Source: Roseibaca sp. Y0-43 (lineage in GTDB: Bacteria > Pseudomonadota > Alphaproteobacteria > Rhodobacterales > Rhodobacteraceae). From it: a stretch of DNA of 64,000 nucleotides. The position numbers and the translations under genes were made by a program. The DNA is taken from positions 248,001 through 312,000 of the forward strand of contig NZ_JAFMPR010000003.1 of NCBI RefSeq assembly GCF_020667835.1, written 5' to 3'. Shown here piece after piece: positions 7,702 to 16,795 of the stretch. Position 1 is the stretch's first letter; every line of letters begins with the position of its first letter. The notes under the pieces were generated by a model that was not told the origin of the DNA, did not search any database, and saw only the letters and a program-made list of their open reading frames with translations.

Positions 7702-8931
7702 ATGCGGATCTTGATCGCCGGGGAAAACGCGTCGGCCCGCAAGGGTGGCGAAGCCATCCTGCCGCTGATCTATGCCGCCAAGATGCAGGCACGCGGCCAT
7801 GACATCGTGCTTGTCACCCATGCCCGTAACCGCACCGAGATCGAGGCCGATTTCCCCGCTCTCGCCCCGTTTACCCACTACATAGCCGATGCGCTATCGC
7901 ACCGCGTGCTATGGGCGCTGGGCGAGCGGTTTCCCGAAGCCTTGCGCGACCGCGCGTTCGGCAACATGATCGCGTTGCTGACGGCGTGGGACATGCGGCA
8001 AATCGTGCGGCGTCTGATCGCCCGTCAGTCTTTCGACCTTGTGCATCAGCCCATTCCCGTATCGCCCGCCACGCCCTCGCCGCTTTATGGCTTGGGGGTG
8101 CCGGTCGTGATCGGCCCGATGAATGGCGGCATGTCCTACCCGCCCGGTTTTGCCGCGCGCGAGGGGCGCGCGGCGCGGGCATTCCTGCGCCTTGGCCGAA
8201 TGACCGCGCGGCTGGCAAACCGGCTATGGCCCGGCAAGGCGCAGGCCGCGCGCTTGCTGATTGCCAATGACCGCACCCGGCGCGCCTTGCCAGTGACCCA
8301 TGCCAGCATTCTGACCATGCCGGAAAACGGTGTCGACCTCGCGATCTGGACAGCGCCGCCGCCCCATGCGGGGCCGGGGCTGCGCAAGGGGTTCCGGCTT
8401 GTCTTCATGGGGCGCCTGATCGGGCTGAAAGGGCTGGACCTGACCTTGCAGGCCATAGAGATCGCCCGTGCGCGCAAGCCGGGTTTGAACATCACGCTCG
8501 ACATTCTGGGCGATGGCCCCGAACGCGCCATGATCGAAGCCCGCGGCTTGCCCGGCGTGTATCTGCACGGTTTCCTGACTCAGGCAGAATGCGCCGCACG
8601 CCTGACCGGTGCCGATGCGTTGATCCTGAACTCTTTGCGCGAATGCGGCGGCGCGATCATTCTGGAAGCGATGGCGCTGGGCGTGCCGGTCATCGCGTCC
8701 GACTGGGGCGGGCCTGCGGATTATGTCACGCCAGAGACCGGCATCCTGGTGCCGCCCGCCCCCGCCGACAGCTTTGCCGACAGGCTGGCCGATGCGATCT
8801 TGCAGATGGCCGAGAACCCAGATGCCGCGCGACGCATGGGGCAGGCAGGCCTTGCCCGCGTGCGGGAAAAATTCGACTGGCAGCAGCGTATCTGCGACAT
8901 GGAAGAGATCTACCGATCCGTCGCGCGCTGA
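7702..8931 (+). CDS. Glycosyltransferase family 4 (GT-B fold)
   Basis: The 409-residue product has the two-domain GT-B layout. The N-terminal domain begins [20 protein letters not shown] and contains a [13 protein letters not shown] segment. The C-terminal donor-binding domain has [35 protein letters not shown], and the E-x7-E region [20 protein letters not shown] with [11 protein letters not shown]. It would transfer a sugar from a nucleotide sugar to a surface glycan or lipid; donor and acceptor cannot be read. It interrupts the usual rpsP-rimM neighbourhood and has a weak ribosome site. Confidence 0.85.
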   Translation: MRILIAGENASARKGGEAILPLIYAAKMQARGHDIVLVTHARNRTEIEADFPALAPFTHYIADALSHRVLWALGERFPEALRDRAFGNMIALLTAWDMRQIVRRLIARQSFDLVHQPIPVSPATPSPLYGLGVPVVIGPMNGGMSYPPGFAAREGRAARAFLRLGRMTARLANRLWPGKAQAARLLIANDRTRRALPVTHASILTMPENGVDLAIWTAPPPHAGPGLRKGFRLVFMGRLIGLKGLDLTLQAIEIARARKPGLNITLDILGDGPERAMIEARGLPGVYLHGFLTQAECAARLTGADALILNSLRECGGAIILEAMALGVPVIASDWGGPADYVTPETGILVPPAPADSFADRLADAILQMAENPDAARRMGQAGLARVREKFDWQQRICDMEEIYRSVAR

Positions 8932-8977
8932 CTTGCATTTCCGCGCGGAATTCGGGAAAGGCAAAGGCGCAAATGGC

Positions 8978-9526
8978 ATGGGGTCCATGATGGTAGAGCA
9001 GTCCGGTTCAAAGAAAGCAAAGCCCGACCGCGTATGTGTCGGGGCCGTCGCGGGTGCCTACGGCGTGCGCGGCGATGTGCGCCTCAAAAGCTTTTGCGCA
9101 GAGCCAGAGGCGATCGCGTCCTATGGACCGCTTTGGTCCGAAGACGGCACCCGCAGTTTCGACGTCACGCTCGGCCCGTCCGTGGCGCAAGGATTTGCCG
9201 CGCGGTTGAGCGGGATCACCACGCGCGAAGCGGCCGACGCGCTGCGCGGCCTGCGCCTGTTCGTGGATCGTGACCGGCTGCCGGGCCTGCCCGATGACGA
9301 ATTCTACCATGCCGACCTGATCGGCCTTCAGGTGTTCGACACGGGCGGCGCGCCCTTGGGCCGGGTGAAGGCCGTACTGAACCACGGTGCAAGCGACCTT
9401 TTGGAACTGGTCACGCCGGGGCAAAAGGGGGCGGTGCTGCTGCCATTCACCCGCGCCATCGTGCCGACGGTCGATCTGGCGGCGGGCCGTATAGTGGCCG
9501 ACCCGCCCGAGGGGCTGTTGGAATGA
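8978..9526 (+). CDS. rimM: Ribosome maturation factor RimM
   Basis: RimM assists 16S 3'-domain maturation and binds S19. The product (182 residues from ATG 8978) has the N-terminal beta-barrel ([20 protein letters not shown]) and the C-terminal PRC-barrel ([48 protein letters not shown]). AAAGG at 8963-8967 supports the ATG at 8978; ATGs at 8987 and 8990 are alternatives. Its stop overlaps the trmD start by four bases, so the pair is translationally coupled. Confidence 0.93.
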   Translation: MGSMMVEQSGSKKAKPDRVCVGAVAGAYGVRGDVRLKSFCAEPEAIASYGPLWSEDGTRSFDVTLGPSVAQGFAARLSGITTREAADALRGLRLFVDRDRLPGLPDDEFYHADLIGLQVFDTGGAPLGRVKAVLNHGASDLLELVTPGQKGAVLLPFTRAIVPTVDLAAGRIVADPPEGLLE

Positions 9527-10332
9527 CCGAGACCCCCAAGCGCCGCGCTGCCGGGCGATTGTCGGCCACCCCGTCGCTTTCGCCGCGTGACATGACCCGC
9601 CCGCGCCCGCCTGCCCAAGTGTGGCAGGCGCGGATCATCACCCTCTTTCCAGAGGCGTTTCCCGGTGTGCTGGGTCTGTCGTTGACCGGCCGCGCGCTGA
9701 AAGAGGGGCGCTGGGGGCTAGAGACGATCGACCTGCGCCCCTTCGGCATCGGCAAACACCGTAACGTGGATGACACGCCCGCGGGGGGCGGTGCGGGCAT
9801 GGTGCTGCGCGCCGATGTGCTGGGCCGCGCGATTGACGCCGCGCAACGCGGTGTGCCCGCTGACCGGGCGGCATGGCCGCTTGTGTATCTGTCGCCGCGC
9901 GGGCGCCCGTTCACGCAAGCCATGGCGCGGGACTGGTCGCGCGGCAAGGGCGTGACCATGCTGTGTGGCCGCTTCGAGGGCGTGGACCAGCGGGTGCTGG
10001 ACCATTACGGGATAGAGGAAGTCAGCCTTGGCGATTTCGTGCTGACCGGGGGCGAATTGGCGGCGCAGACGATGATTGACGCCACGGTGCGGCTGTTGCC
10101 CGATGTTCTGGGCAATGCGGACTCGACCGAGGAAGAAAGCTTCAGCGCGGGGCTTCTGGAGCATCCGCAGTATACCCGCCCCGCCGAATGGATGGGCCTT
10201 GGTATTCCGTCCGTGCTGCTGTCGGGCAACCATGCCGAGATCGCGCGCTGGCGGCAAGAACAGGCCGAGGCCGCGACCCGCGCGCGCCGCCCGGATTTGT
10301 GGGCGGCGTGGACAGGCAGCAAGCCGGATTAG
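9523..10332 (+). CDS. trmD: tRNA (guanine(37)-N1)-methyltransferase TrmD
   Basis: TrmD methylates G37 of tRNAs reading CNN codons, preventing +1 frameshifts. The SPOUT trefoil knot is recognisable in [33 protein letters not shown] and [20 protein letters not shown]. Also present are the family's [17 protein letters not shown] and [13 protein letters not shown]. The first ~33 residues, before [15 protein letters not shown], are an extra low-complexity basic N-terminus. The ATG overlaps the rimM stop; a later internal start (for example M24) cannot be excluded. Confidence 0.95.
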   Translation: MTETPKRRAAGRLSATPSLSPRDMTRPRPPAQVWQARIITLFPEAFPGVLGLSLTGRALKEGRWGLETIDLRPFGIGKHRNVDDTPAGGGAGMVLRADVLGRAIDAAQRGVPADRAAWPLVYLSPRGRPFTQAMARDWSRGKGVTMLCGRFEGVDQRVLDHYGIEEVSLGDFVLTGGELAAQTMIDATVRLLPDVLGNADSTEEESFSAGLLEHPQYTRPAEWMGLGIPSVLLSGNHAEIARWRQEQAEAATRARRPDLWAAWTGSKPD

Positions 10333-10396
10333 GGGGCTTTGCCCCCGCCGCGGCTGCGCCGCGACTCCCCCAGGATATTTTTGCAAGGATGAAGGG
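10332..10396. repeat. Intergenic hairpin element with GGATATTTTTG tail (candidate dispersed repeat)
   Basis: Between convergent trmD and dnaE2 lies GGGGGC-TTT-GCCCCC (10332-10346), then a second GC hairpin (CGCGGC with GCCGCG), then CCCCCAGGATATTTTTGCAAG. I recall similar hairpin-plus-GGATATTTTT elements scattered between genes in Rhodobacteraceae. Only one copy is visible here. It may double as a bidirectional terminator. Confidence 0.45.
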
Positions 10397-10398
10397 GA

Positions 10399-13300
10399 TT
10401 AGTGGAAATCCCGGCTGGGAAACAGCTTGCGTGCCTGTTCGCGCGGGTGGCGCGCGCCGGACGCGCCGGGTGTCATGCTGGGCACGGGGCGGCGGGTTTC
10501 ATCCGCGCGGCCATCATTGGCGGGCAGTGGCGCGGGGCCACCAAGTTGGCCCAGCAGGGCCGAGATGTCGTCGATCTGTTCGGCGATGACGTGGATCACG
10601 GGCCCGTCGCGCTGCACCCGGCCCGTGACGCGCAGCAAGCGCCCGCCGATGACCGCGCGGCGGAAGCGGTCATACATGGTTTTCCACACCACGACATTGG
10701 CGCAGCCGGTTTCATCTTCGAGCGTCAGGAACACCACGCCCGAGGCCGTGCCGGGGCGCTGGCGGGTGATGACAAGCCCGGCGATGATGACGCGGCGGGT
10801 CGCCTGGGTCAGCTTGTCATGCGGCAGGGTTTTGGGCAGGCGCGGGCGCAGCAGTTCCAGCGGATGCGCGCGCAGCGACAGGCGCAGGGACAGGTAGTCT
10901 TCGACCACGGCCTCGCCCAGTGACATGTCGGGCAAGGTGACGGTGGGTTCCTGTTCGCCTTCGCCATCCGGCCCGAACAAGGGCAGGGGCGCGGGCGCGC
11001 GCAAGGCCCGCACCTGCCAAAGAGCTGTGCGGCGCGAGAGGCCGATGGTGGTGAAAGCGTCGCCCTCTGCCAGCCGTTCCAGCGTGTCGGGGGGCACGCC
11101 CGCGCGACGCCACAAGCTGTCTATGTCCGGGTAGCCATTGCTGCGCGCGGCCACGATCCAGTCGGCATCTTCCTGCCCCACGCCCTTGATCTGGCGAAAG
11201 CCAAGCCGCAAGGCCAGCGCGCCATCCGTGCGCATCTCCAGCGTGCAATCCCAGTCGGAATGGTTGATCGAGACGGGGCGGATTTCGACCCCGTGCTCGC
11301 GCGCGTCGCGCACCAGTTGGGCGGGCGCGTAGAACCCCATGGGCTGGCTGTTAAGCAGCGCGCAGGTGAAAACCGCCGGGTGGTGGCATTTCAGCCAAGC
11401 CGAGATATAGACCAGCCGCGCGAAGCTGGCGGCGTGGCTTTCGGGAAAGCCGTAGCTGCCGAAGCCCTCGATCTGGGCGAAACAGCGCGCGGCGAAGTCT
11501 GGGTCATAGCCGCGCGAGAGCATGCCGGTGATGAAGCGGTCCTGAAAGCCCCCGATCGTGCCCATGCGCTTGAAGGTGGCAAGCGCGCGGCGCAGGCGGT
11601 CGGCCTCGGCGGGCGTAAAGCCTGCCGCGACCACGGCGATCTGCATGGCCTGTTCCTGGAACAGCGGCACGCCGTAAGTGTGGCCCAGCACCTCCATCAT
11701 GGCGGGGCCAAGGTCTTCGACCGCTTCGCGGCCCTGACGGCGGTTGATGAACGGGTGCACCATGCCGCCCTGGATGGGGCCGGGGCGCACGATGGCGACC
11801 TCGCACACCAGATCGTAGAAGGCGCGCGGGCGCATCCGCGGCAGAAAGTTCAGCTGCGCGCGGCTTTCGACCTGAAAGACGCCAATCGCATCGGCCCGGC
11901 AGAGCATGTCATAGACCGCCGGGTCTTCGGGCGGGACCGTGGCCAGATCCAGCCGCTGGCCCCGGTGCTGTGCCAGCAGGTCGAAGGATTTGCGGATCGC
12001 GGTCAGCATTCCCAGCGCCAGCACATCGACCTTCAGCAGGCCCAGCGTGTCGATATCGTCCTTGTCCCATTCGATGATGGTGCGGTCTTCCATCGCCGCG
12101 TTTTCAATCGGGCACAGGTCATCGAGCCGCCCCTTGGTGATGACGAAGCCGCCCACATGCTGCGACAGGTGGCGGGGAAAGCCGATGATCTCGGAAATCA
12201 GCGCCAAGGCTTGCCCGATGCGGCGGTCGTCCGGGTCGAGCCCCGCTTCGCGCAGGCGGTCCGGCCCCGGCGGGCTGGCGGACCAGCCCCAAAGCTGGCC
12301 CGACAGGCGCCCGATGACATCGGCGCTCAGGCCCATGACCTTGCCCACCTCGCGGATGGCGGCGCGGGTGCGGAAATGGATGACGGTTGCCGTCAGCCCT
12401 GCGCGGTCGCGCCCGTAGCGGTCGTAAATCCACTGGATGACCTCTTCGCGGCGTTCATGTTCGAAATCCACGTCGATGTCGGGCGGCTCGCCGCGTTCTT
12501 TGGAAATGAACCGCTCGAAGATCAGCGTGATCGATTCGGGCGGCACTTCGGTCACGCCCAGCAGGTAGCACACGACCGAATTGGCGGCAGACCCGCGCCC
12601 TTGGCACAGGATGCCGCGCGAGCGGGCGAAATCGACAATGTCATGCACGGTCAGGAAATAGGGGGCGTAGTCCAGATCCGCGATCAGGCGCAGTTCCTTT
12701 TCCACGCGCTCGACAATCTTGGCCGGTGCGCCTGCCGGGTAGCGTTTGCGCAGCCCTTCGCCCGCCAAGCGTTCCAGCCGGGCTTGGGCGGGTTCGCCGT
12801 TCTGCGCCTCGTCTGGGTATTGGTAGCGCAGCGCGTCCAGCCCAAAGGCGCAGGCATCGGCAATCTGCACGGTGCGGCGCAGCGCGGCGGGGTGGGCGGT
12901 GAACATGCGCGCCATTTCCGCGCCGCTTTTCAGGCGGTGTTCGGCATGGGGCAGGCGGTGCTGGCCGATCGTGTCTATCGTCAGGCCCAGCCGCAGGCAG
13001 GTCAGCACATCGGCCAGCGGGCGGCGGGCGGCGGCGTGCATCAGCACATCGCCAAGCGCGACCATGGGCAGACCGGTGGTCTGCGCCCATGCGGCCATAT
13101 GCGCCAGCCGCGCCGGGTCGCGCCCGTCATAGCGTGGCGTAGCACCAAGATAGCATTGGCCGGGGAAGTGGCGCAGCATGGCGCGCAGGTCATCGGGCAA
13201 GGGTTTTTGCAACGGATCGGGCGGCAACGCGATCAGGATCATGCCGTGGCAGCCCGCGTAAAGGTCGGCGCGCGCAAGGTGGCACTGGCCCTTGGGCGCG

Positions 13301-13728
13301 CGGCGTTTGCCAAGGGTCAGAAGCCGGGTCAGCCGCGACCATGCGGGCAGGTCGGTGGGCAGGGCCAGCCATTCGGTTGCGCTGTCGGTCAGCACCAGCC
13401 GCGCGCCGGGGATCAGCCGGGGCAGGGGGTGGCCTGACAGGGCAAGCGGTGTCGCATCGGGCGCGGTGGTCTGGCGGCTGGACGGGTCGGTCTGGCGCTG
13501 GGCGCGCACACCCGCCGCTTGGGCCACGCCCTCGGCGCGCAGCCGCGCCAGTTCCTTCAGCGCGGCATGGGCGCGCACAACGCCCGCGACCGAATTGCGG
13601 TCGGTAATGGCAATGGCGTGCAACCCCAGCTCGGCGGCACGCGTGACCAGTTCTTCCGGGTGGGACGCGCCCCGCAGAAAGCTGAAATTCGTCGTCACGC
13701 AAAGCTCTGCATAGGCAGGGTCGGACAT
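10399..13728 (-). CDS. dnaE2: Error-prone DNA polymerase III alpha subunit, DnaE2
   Basis: This 1109-residue C-family polymerase does SOS mutagenic translesion synthesis. The PHP domain opens the protein ([36 protein letters not shown]). The catalytic region includes [15 protein letters not shown] and [16 protein letters not shown] with the catalytic aspartates, then [16 protein letters not shown]-terminal OB-fold is followed by the DnaE2-type ending [11 protein letters not shown]. The start is the ATG giving MSDPAYAEL; an upstream in-frame start lies before the LexA box. DnaE2 normally works with ImuA and ImuB, usually in the same operon, but neither is beside it here. Confidence 0.95.
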   Translation of the reverse strand: MSDPAYAELCVTTNFSFLRGASHPEELVTRAAELGLHAIAITDRNSVAGVVRAHAALKELARLRAEGVAQAAGVRAQRQTDPSSRQTTAPDATPLALSGHPLPRLIPGARLVLTDSATEWLALPTDLPAWSRLTRLLTLGKRRAPKGQCHLARADLYAGCHGMILIALPPDPLQKPLPDDLRAMLRHFPGQCYLGATPRYDGRDPARLAHMAAWAQTTGLPMVALGDVLMHAAARRPLADVLTCLRLGLTIDTIGQHRLPHAEHRLKSGAEMARMFTAHPAALRRTVQIADACAFGLDALRYQYPDEAQNGEPAQARLERLAGEGLRKRYPAGAPAKIVERVEKELRLIADLDYAPYFLTVHDIVDFARSRGILCQGRGSAANSVVCYLLGVTEVPPESITLIFERFISKERGEPPDIDVDFEHERREEVIQWIYDRYGRDRAGLTATVIHFRTRAAIREVGKVMGLSADVIGRLSGQLWGWSASPPGPDRLREAGLDPDDRRIGQALALISEIIGFPRHLSQHVGGFVITKGRLDDLCPIENAAMEDRTIIEWDKDDIDTLGLLKVDVLALGMLTAIRKSFDLLAQHRGQRLDLATVPPEDPAVYDMLCRADAIGVFQVESRAQLNFLPRMRPRAFYDLVCEVAIVRPGPIQGGMVHPFINRRQGREAVEDLGPAMMEVLGHTYGVPLFQEQAMQIAVVAAGFTPAEADRLRRALATFKRMGTIGGFQDRFITGMLSRGYDPDFAARCFAQIEGFGSYGFPESHAASFARLVYISAWLKCHHPAVFTCALLNSQPMGFYAPAQLVRDAREHGVEIRPVSINHSDWDCTLEMRTDGALALRLGFRQIKGVGQEDADWIVAARSNGYPDIDSLWRRAGVPPDTLERLAEGDAFTTIGLSRRTALWQVRALRAPAPLPLFGPDGEGEQEPTVTLPDMSLGEAVVEDYLSLRLSLRAHPLELLRPRLPKTLPHDKLTQATRRVIIAGLVITRQRPGTASGVVFLTLEDETGCANVVVWKTMYDRFRRAVIGGRLLRVTGRVQRDGPVIHVIAEQIDDISALLGQLGGPAPLPANDGRADETRRPVPSMTPGASGARHPREQARKLFPSRDFH

Positions 13729-13744
13729 GGCGGGCCTTGGGTTT

Positions 13745-13759
13745 GTTCCTGTTTTGTTC
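13745..13759 (-). promoter_or_regulatory. LexA (SOS) box of dnaE2
   Basis: GTTC (13745-13748), seven bases, GTTC (13756-13759) is a perfect match to the alphaproteobacterial LexA operator GTTC-N7-GTTC; on the dnaE2 strand it reads GAAC-N7-GAAC. It ends 16 bases before the dnaE2 start codon, which predicts direct LexA repression and DNA-damage induction. Confidence 0.85.
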
Positions 13760-13811
13760 ATATATCTGTCCATGGTCCAGAGTCGAGTCCCCGCGCGCCC
13801 AAGCAAAGCCC

Positions 13812-13840
13812 TTGCGTTTCAGTGCGCATGGGCCTATATC
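13812..13840 (+). promoter_or_regulatory. Sigma70-type promoter of the rimP-nusA-infB operon
   Basis: TTGCGT (13812-13817) and TATATC (13835-13840) are separated by exactly 17 bases. Transcription would begin near 13847, about 87 bases before rimP, and run through the hairpin at 13887-13909. Confidence 0.55.
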
Positions 13841-13886
13841 CCCTTGCAACAGCGGCGCGTCGCAAGATGCTCCACCGGAAAATTCA

Positions 13887-13909
13887 ACGGGCCGCATGGC
13901 CCGTTTTTT
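13887..13909 (+). terminator. Intrinsic terminator / attenuator in the rimP leader
   Basis: ACGGGCC-GCAT-GGCCCGT forms a perfect 7-bp stem with a 4-base loop followed by a run of T (to 13909). It lies between the predicted promoter and rimP, only 25 bases before the start codon, so it would prematurely end most operon transcripts unless read through. An upstream CTTGC/GCAAG stem (13843-13866) precedes it. Confidence 0.65.
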
Positions 13910-13933
13910 GTTTTATGCGCCCTTGGAGGGGTG

Positions 13934-14527
13934 ATGACCGACCTGATCGCGAAAACCACGCTCGACCAGCGGCTGGCGGCCATCGTGGCCCCGGTGATCG
14001 AAGGGCTTGGGTTCGAACTGGTGCGCCTGCGGGTGATGTCCGGCAAGACCCGCACGCTTCAGATCATGGCCGACCGCCCCGATGGCGGCATAGAGGTCGA
14101 TGAACTGGCCGATATTTCCACCGCCGTGTCTGCCGTGCTCGATGTCGAAGACCCGCTGGAAGATGCCTATACGCTGGAAGTGTCCAGCCCCGGCATTGAC
14201 CGCCCATTGACCCGGCTGAAAGACTTCGATGCTTGGAACGGCTACGAGGCGCGGATCGAGACGACCGAACTGATCGACGGCCGCCGCCGCTTCAAGGGTG
14301 TGCTGGCCGGGGTCGAGGGTGACGAGGTGCTGATCGACTTGGAAGAGGGTGACGAGACCGTCACCATCGGCTTGCAATTCGACTGGTTGTCGGATGCCAA
14401 GCTGGTTCTGACCGATGACCTGATCGCGGAAATGCTGCGCGCTCGCAAAGCCAGCGGCGCCATCGACGAATCGAAATTTGACGAGATTGAAACCGACGCG
14501 CCCGATGCGGGCCTTGAGGAGAACTGA
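13934..14527 (+). CDS. rimP: Ribosome maturation factor RimP
   Basis: RimP supports 30S subunit maturation. The 197-residue product shows the alpha-beta N-terminal domain ([40 protein letters not shown]), the highly conserved [20 protein letters not shown], and the C-terminal SH3-like barrel. An acidic C-terminal tail follows (~170-197). GGAGG stands four bases before the ATG. It is the first gene of the rimP-nusA-ylxR-infB operon, with 3 bases to nusA. Confidence 0.95.
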   Translation: MTDLIAKTTLDQRLAAIVAPVIEGLGFELVRLRVMSGKTRTLQIMADRPDGGIEVDELADISTAVSAVLDVEDPLEDAYTLEVSSPGIDRPLTRLKDFDAWNGYEARIETTELIDGRRRFKGVLAGVEGDEVLIDLEEGDETVTIGLQFDWLSDAKLVLTDDLIAEMLRARKASGAIDESKFDEIETDAPDAGLEEN

Positions 14528-14530
14528 GAC

Positions 14531-16150
14531 ATGGCCATCACATCCGCCAACCAGTTGGAACTGCTGCAAACCGCCGAAGCGGTGGCGCGCGAGAAGATGA
14601 TCGACCCCGAACTGGTGATCGAGGCGATGGAAGACAGCCTCGCCCGCGCGGCCAAGTCGCGTTACGGCGCGGATATGGACATCCGCGTCAAGATCGACCG
14701 CAAGACGGGTGTGGCGACCTTCACCCGCGTGCGCACCGTGGTCGAGGATGACCTGCTGGAAAACCACCATGCGGAACTGACCGTCAAGCAGGCCGCGCCC
14801 TATCTGGACGACCCCAAGGTGGGCGACGAGATCATCGACGAAGTGCCGCCGGTGGAGTTGGGCCGCATCGCCGCGCAATCCGCCAAGCAGGTGATCTTGC
14901 AGCGCGTGCGCGAAGCCGAGCGTGACCGTCAGTACGAAGAATTCAAGGATCGCGCGCATACCATCATCAACGGTGTCGTGAAGCGCGAGGAATACGGCAA
15001 CATCATCGTCGATGTGGGCGCGGGCGAAGCGATCCTGCGCCGCAACGAGAAGATCGGCCGCGAAAGCTACCGCAATGGCGACCGCATCCGCTGCTACGTT
15101 AAGGATGTGCGCCGCGAAGCGCGCGGGCCGCAGATCTTCCTGTCGCGTACCGCTCCGGAATTCATGGCCGAATTGTTCAAGATGGAAGTGCCGGAAATTT
15201 ACGATGGCATCATCGAGATAAAGGCCGTCGCCCGCGACCCCGGTTCGCGCGCCAAGATCGGCGTCATTTCCTACGATTCGGGCATCGACCCGGTCGGCGC
15301 TTGCGTCGGTATGCGCGGCAGCCGCGTGCAGGCGGTGGTGAACGAGCTTCAGGGCGAGAAGATCGACATCATCCCCTGGACCGAAGATCAGGCGACCTTC
15401 CTTGTGAACGCGCTGCAACCGGCAGAGGTCAGCAAGGTCGTGATCGACGACGAGGCCGGCAAGATCGAGGTTGTCGTGCCCGATGAGCAACTGTCGCTGG
15501 CAATTGGCCGTCGCGGTCAGAACGTGCGCCTTGCCAGCCAGTTGACGGGTCTGGACATCGACATCCTGACCGAATCGGACGAATCGGCACGCCGTCAGGC
15601 AGAGTTTGCCGCGCGCACCAAGCTGTTCATGGACGAGTTGGACATCGACGAGATGATGGCCCAGCTTCTGGTCGCGGAAGAATTCACCTCGCTGGAAGAG
15701 GTGGCCTATGTCGAGCTGGACGAACTGCTGGCCATTGACGGTTTCGACGAGGAAACCGCCGAAGAGCTGCAAACCCGCGCCCGCGAACGTCTGGAAGCGG
15801 TCGCCGCCGCCGCACTGGCCAATGCCCGCGAGTTGGGGGCAGAGGACAGCCTGATTGAATTCGACGGCCTGACACCCCAAATGGTGGAAGCATTGGCGAA
15901 AGACGGCATCAAGACGCTGGAAGATTTCGCCACCTGCGCCGACTGGGAACTGGCGGGCGGCTGGACCACCGTCAATGGCGAGCGCGTGAAGGATGAAGGG
16001 CTGCTGGAGCAGTTCGACATGAGCCTTGAAGAAGCGCAGACGCTTATCATGACCGCGCGCGTGCTGCTGGGCTGGGTCGACCCGACCGAGATGGAGGCCG
16101 AGGCCGACGAGACCGAGGAGGACGCCGAGGTCGAGGAAGAAACGCGCTAA
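14531..16150 (+). CDS. nusA: Transcription termination/antitermination factor NusA
   Basis: NusA binds RNA polymerase and nascent RNA, modulating pausing, termination and antitermination. The 539-residue product has the N-terminal polymerase-binding domain, an S1 domain (~135-200, [20 protein letters not shown]), and KH1/KH2 (~205-350: [35 protein letters not shown]). C-terminal helix-hairpin-helix repeats follow ([40 protein letters not shown]), as in alphaproteobacteria. An acidic tail ends the protein. Confidence 0.97.
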   Translation: MAITSANQLELLQTAEAVAREKMIDPELVIEAMEDSLARAAKSRYGADMDIRVKIDRKTGVATFTRVRTVVEDDLLENHHAELTVKQAAPYLDDPKVGDEIIDEVPPVELGRIAAQSAKQVILQRVREAERDRQYEEFKDRAHTIINGVVKREEYGNIIVDVGAGEAILRRNEKIGRESYRNGDRIRCYVKDVRREARGPQIFLSRTAPEFMAELFKMEVPEIYDGIIEIKAVARDPGSRAKIGVISYDSGIDPVGACVGMRGSRVQAVVNELQGEKIDIIPWTEDQATFLVNALQPAEVSKVVIDDEAGKIEVVVPDEQLSLAIGRRGQNVRLASQLTGLDIDILTESDESARRQAEFAARTKLFMDELDIDEMMAQLLVAEEFTSLEEVAYVELDELLAIDGFDEETAEELQTRARERLEAVAAAALANARELGAEDSLIEFDGLTPQMVEALAKDGIKTLEDFATCADWELAGGWTTVNGERVKDEGLLEQFDMSLEEAQTLIMTARVLLGWVDPTEMEAEADETEEDAEVEEETR

Positions 16151-16162
16151 AGGTCTGGCACG

Positions 16163-16795
16163 ATGGCACGCGGCGGGCGCAAAGTTGAACGCGACGGGCC
16201 CGAGCGGCGCTGTATCGCCACGGGGCAAAGCCAGCCTGCGCGCGGGCTGATCCGCTTCGTGGTCGGGCCAGAGGGGCAGATCGTGCCCGATGTGGCGGGC
16301 AAACTGCCGGGTCGTGGCATCTGGGTCAGCGCCGATCGCGCGGCGCTGGACCTTGCGGTGAAGAAGAAGCTGTTCGCCCGCGCCGCGCGCCAGCCCGTCA
16401 CCGTGCCGGACGGCTTGGCCGATCTGGTCACAGGGCAGGTGTTGCGCCGGGTGTTGGACCTGATCTCGCTCGCGCGCAAAAGCGGGCAGGCGATCGCAGG
16501 GTATGAAAAGTGCCGCGAACTGGCCATGGCCGAAGAGATGGCGGTTCTGATCCAGGCGGCGGACGGTTCTGCCCGCGGCAAGACGAAACTGCGCCCGCCC
16601 GAGGGCGATGCGACCTATATAGACTGGCTGACCGCCCAAGAGCTGGGTTTGGCTTTCGGTCGTGAACATGTGATACATGCCGCGCTTCGTGCTGGCGGAT
16701 TGCAGCGACCTGTTGTAGAGGAAGCGGCAAGACTGGCAGGATTGCGCACAGATATCGGCGGATCTGCCGCCGGAGAGGACAAGACGGACGCATGA
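16163..16795 (+). CDS. RNA-binding protein: YlxR domain fused to L7Ae-like domain
   Basis: Residues ~8-85 match YlxR/DUF448 ([34 protein letters not shown]). Residues ~95-190 look like an L7Ae/L30e-type RNA-binding domain ([36 protein letters not shown]). This fusion between nusA and infB is the normal alphaproteobacterial form; it binds RNA but its exact role is unsettled. The TGA overlaps the infB ATG by four bases, so the two are coupled. Confidence 0.88.
   Translation: MARGGRKVERDGPERRCIATGQSQPARGLIRFVVGPEGQIVPDVAGKLPGRGIWVSADRAALDLAVKKKLFARAARQPVTVPDGLADLVTGQVLRRVLDLISLARKSGQAIAGYEKCRELAMAEEMAVLIQAADGSARGKTKLRPPEGDATYIDWLTAQELGLAFGREHVIHAALRAGGLQRPVVEEAARLAGLRTDIGGSAAGEDKTDA

Noticed and set aside
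11260-13437. A 725-codon open frame on the plus strand inside dnaE2
   Set aside because: It is antisense to a complete, motif-bearing dnaE2, and its translation is low-complexity Arg/His/Gln/Ala typical of shadow frames in GC-rich DNA.
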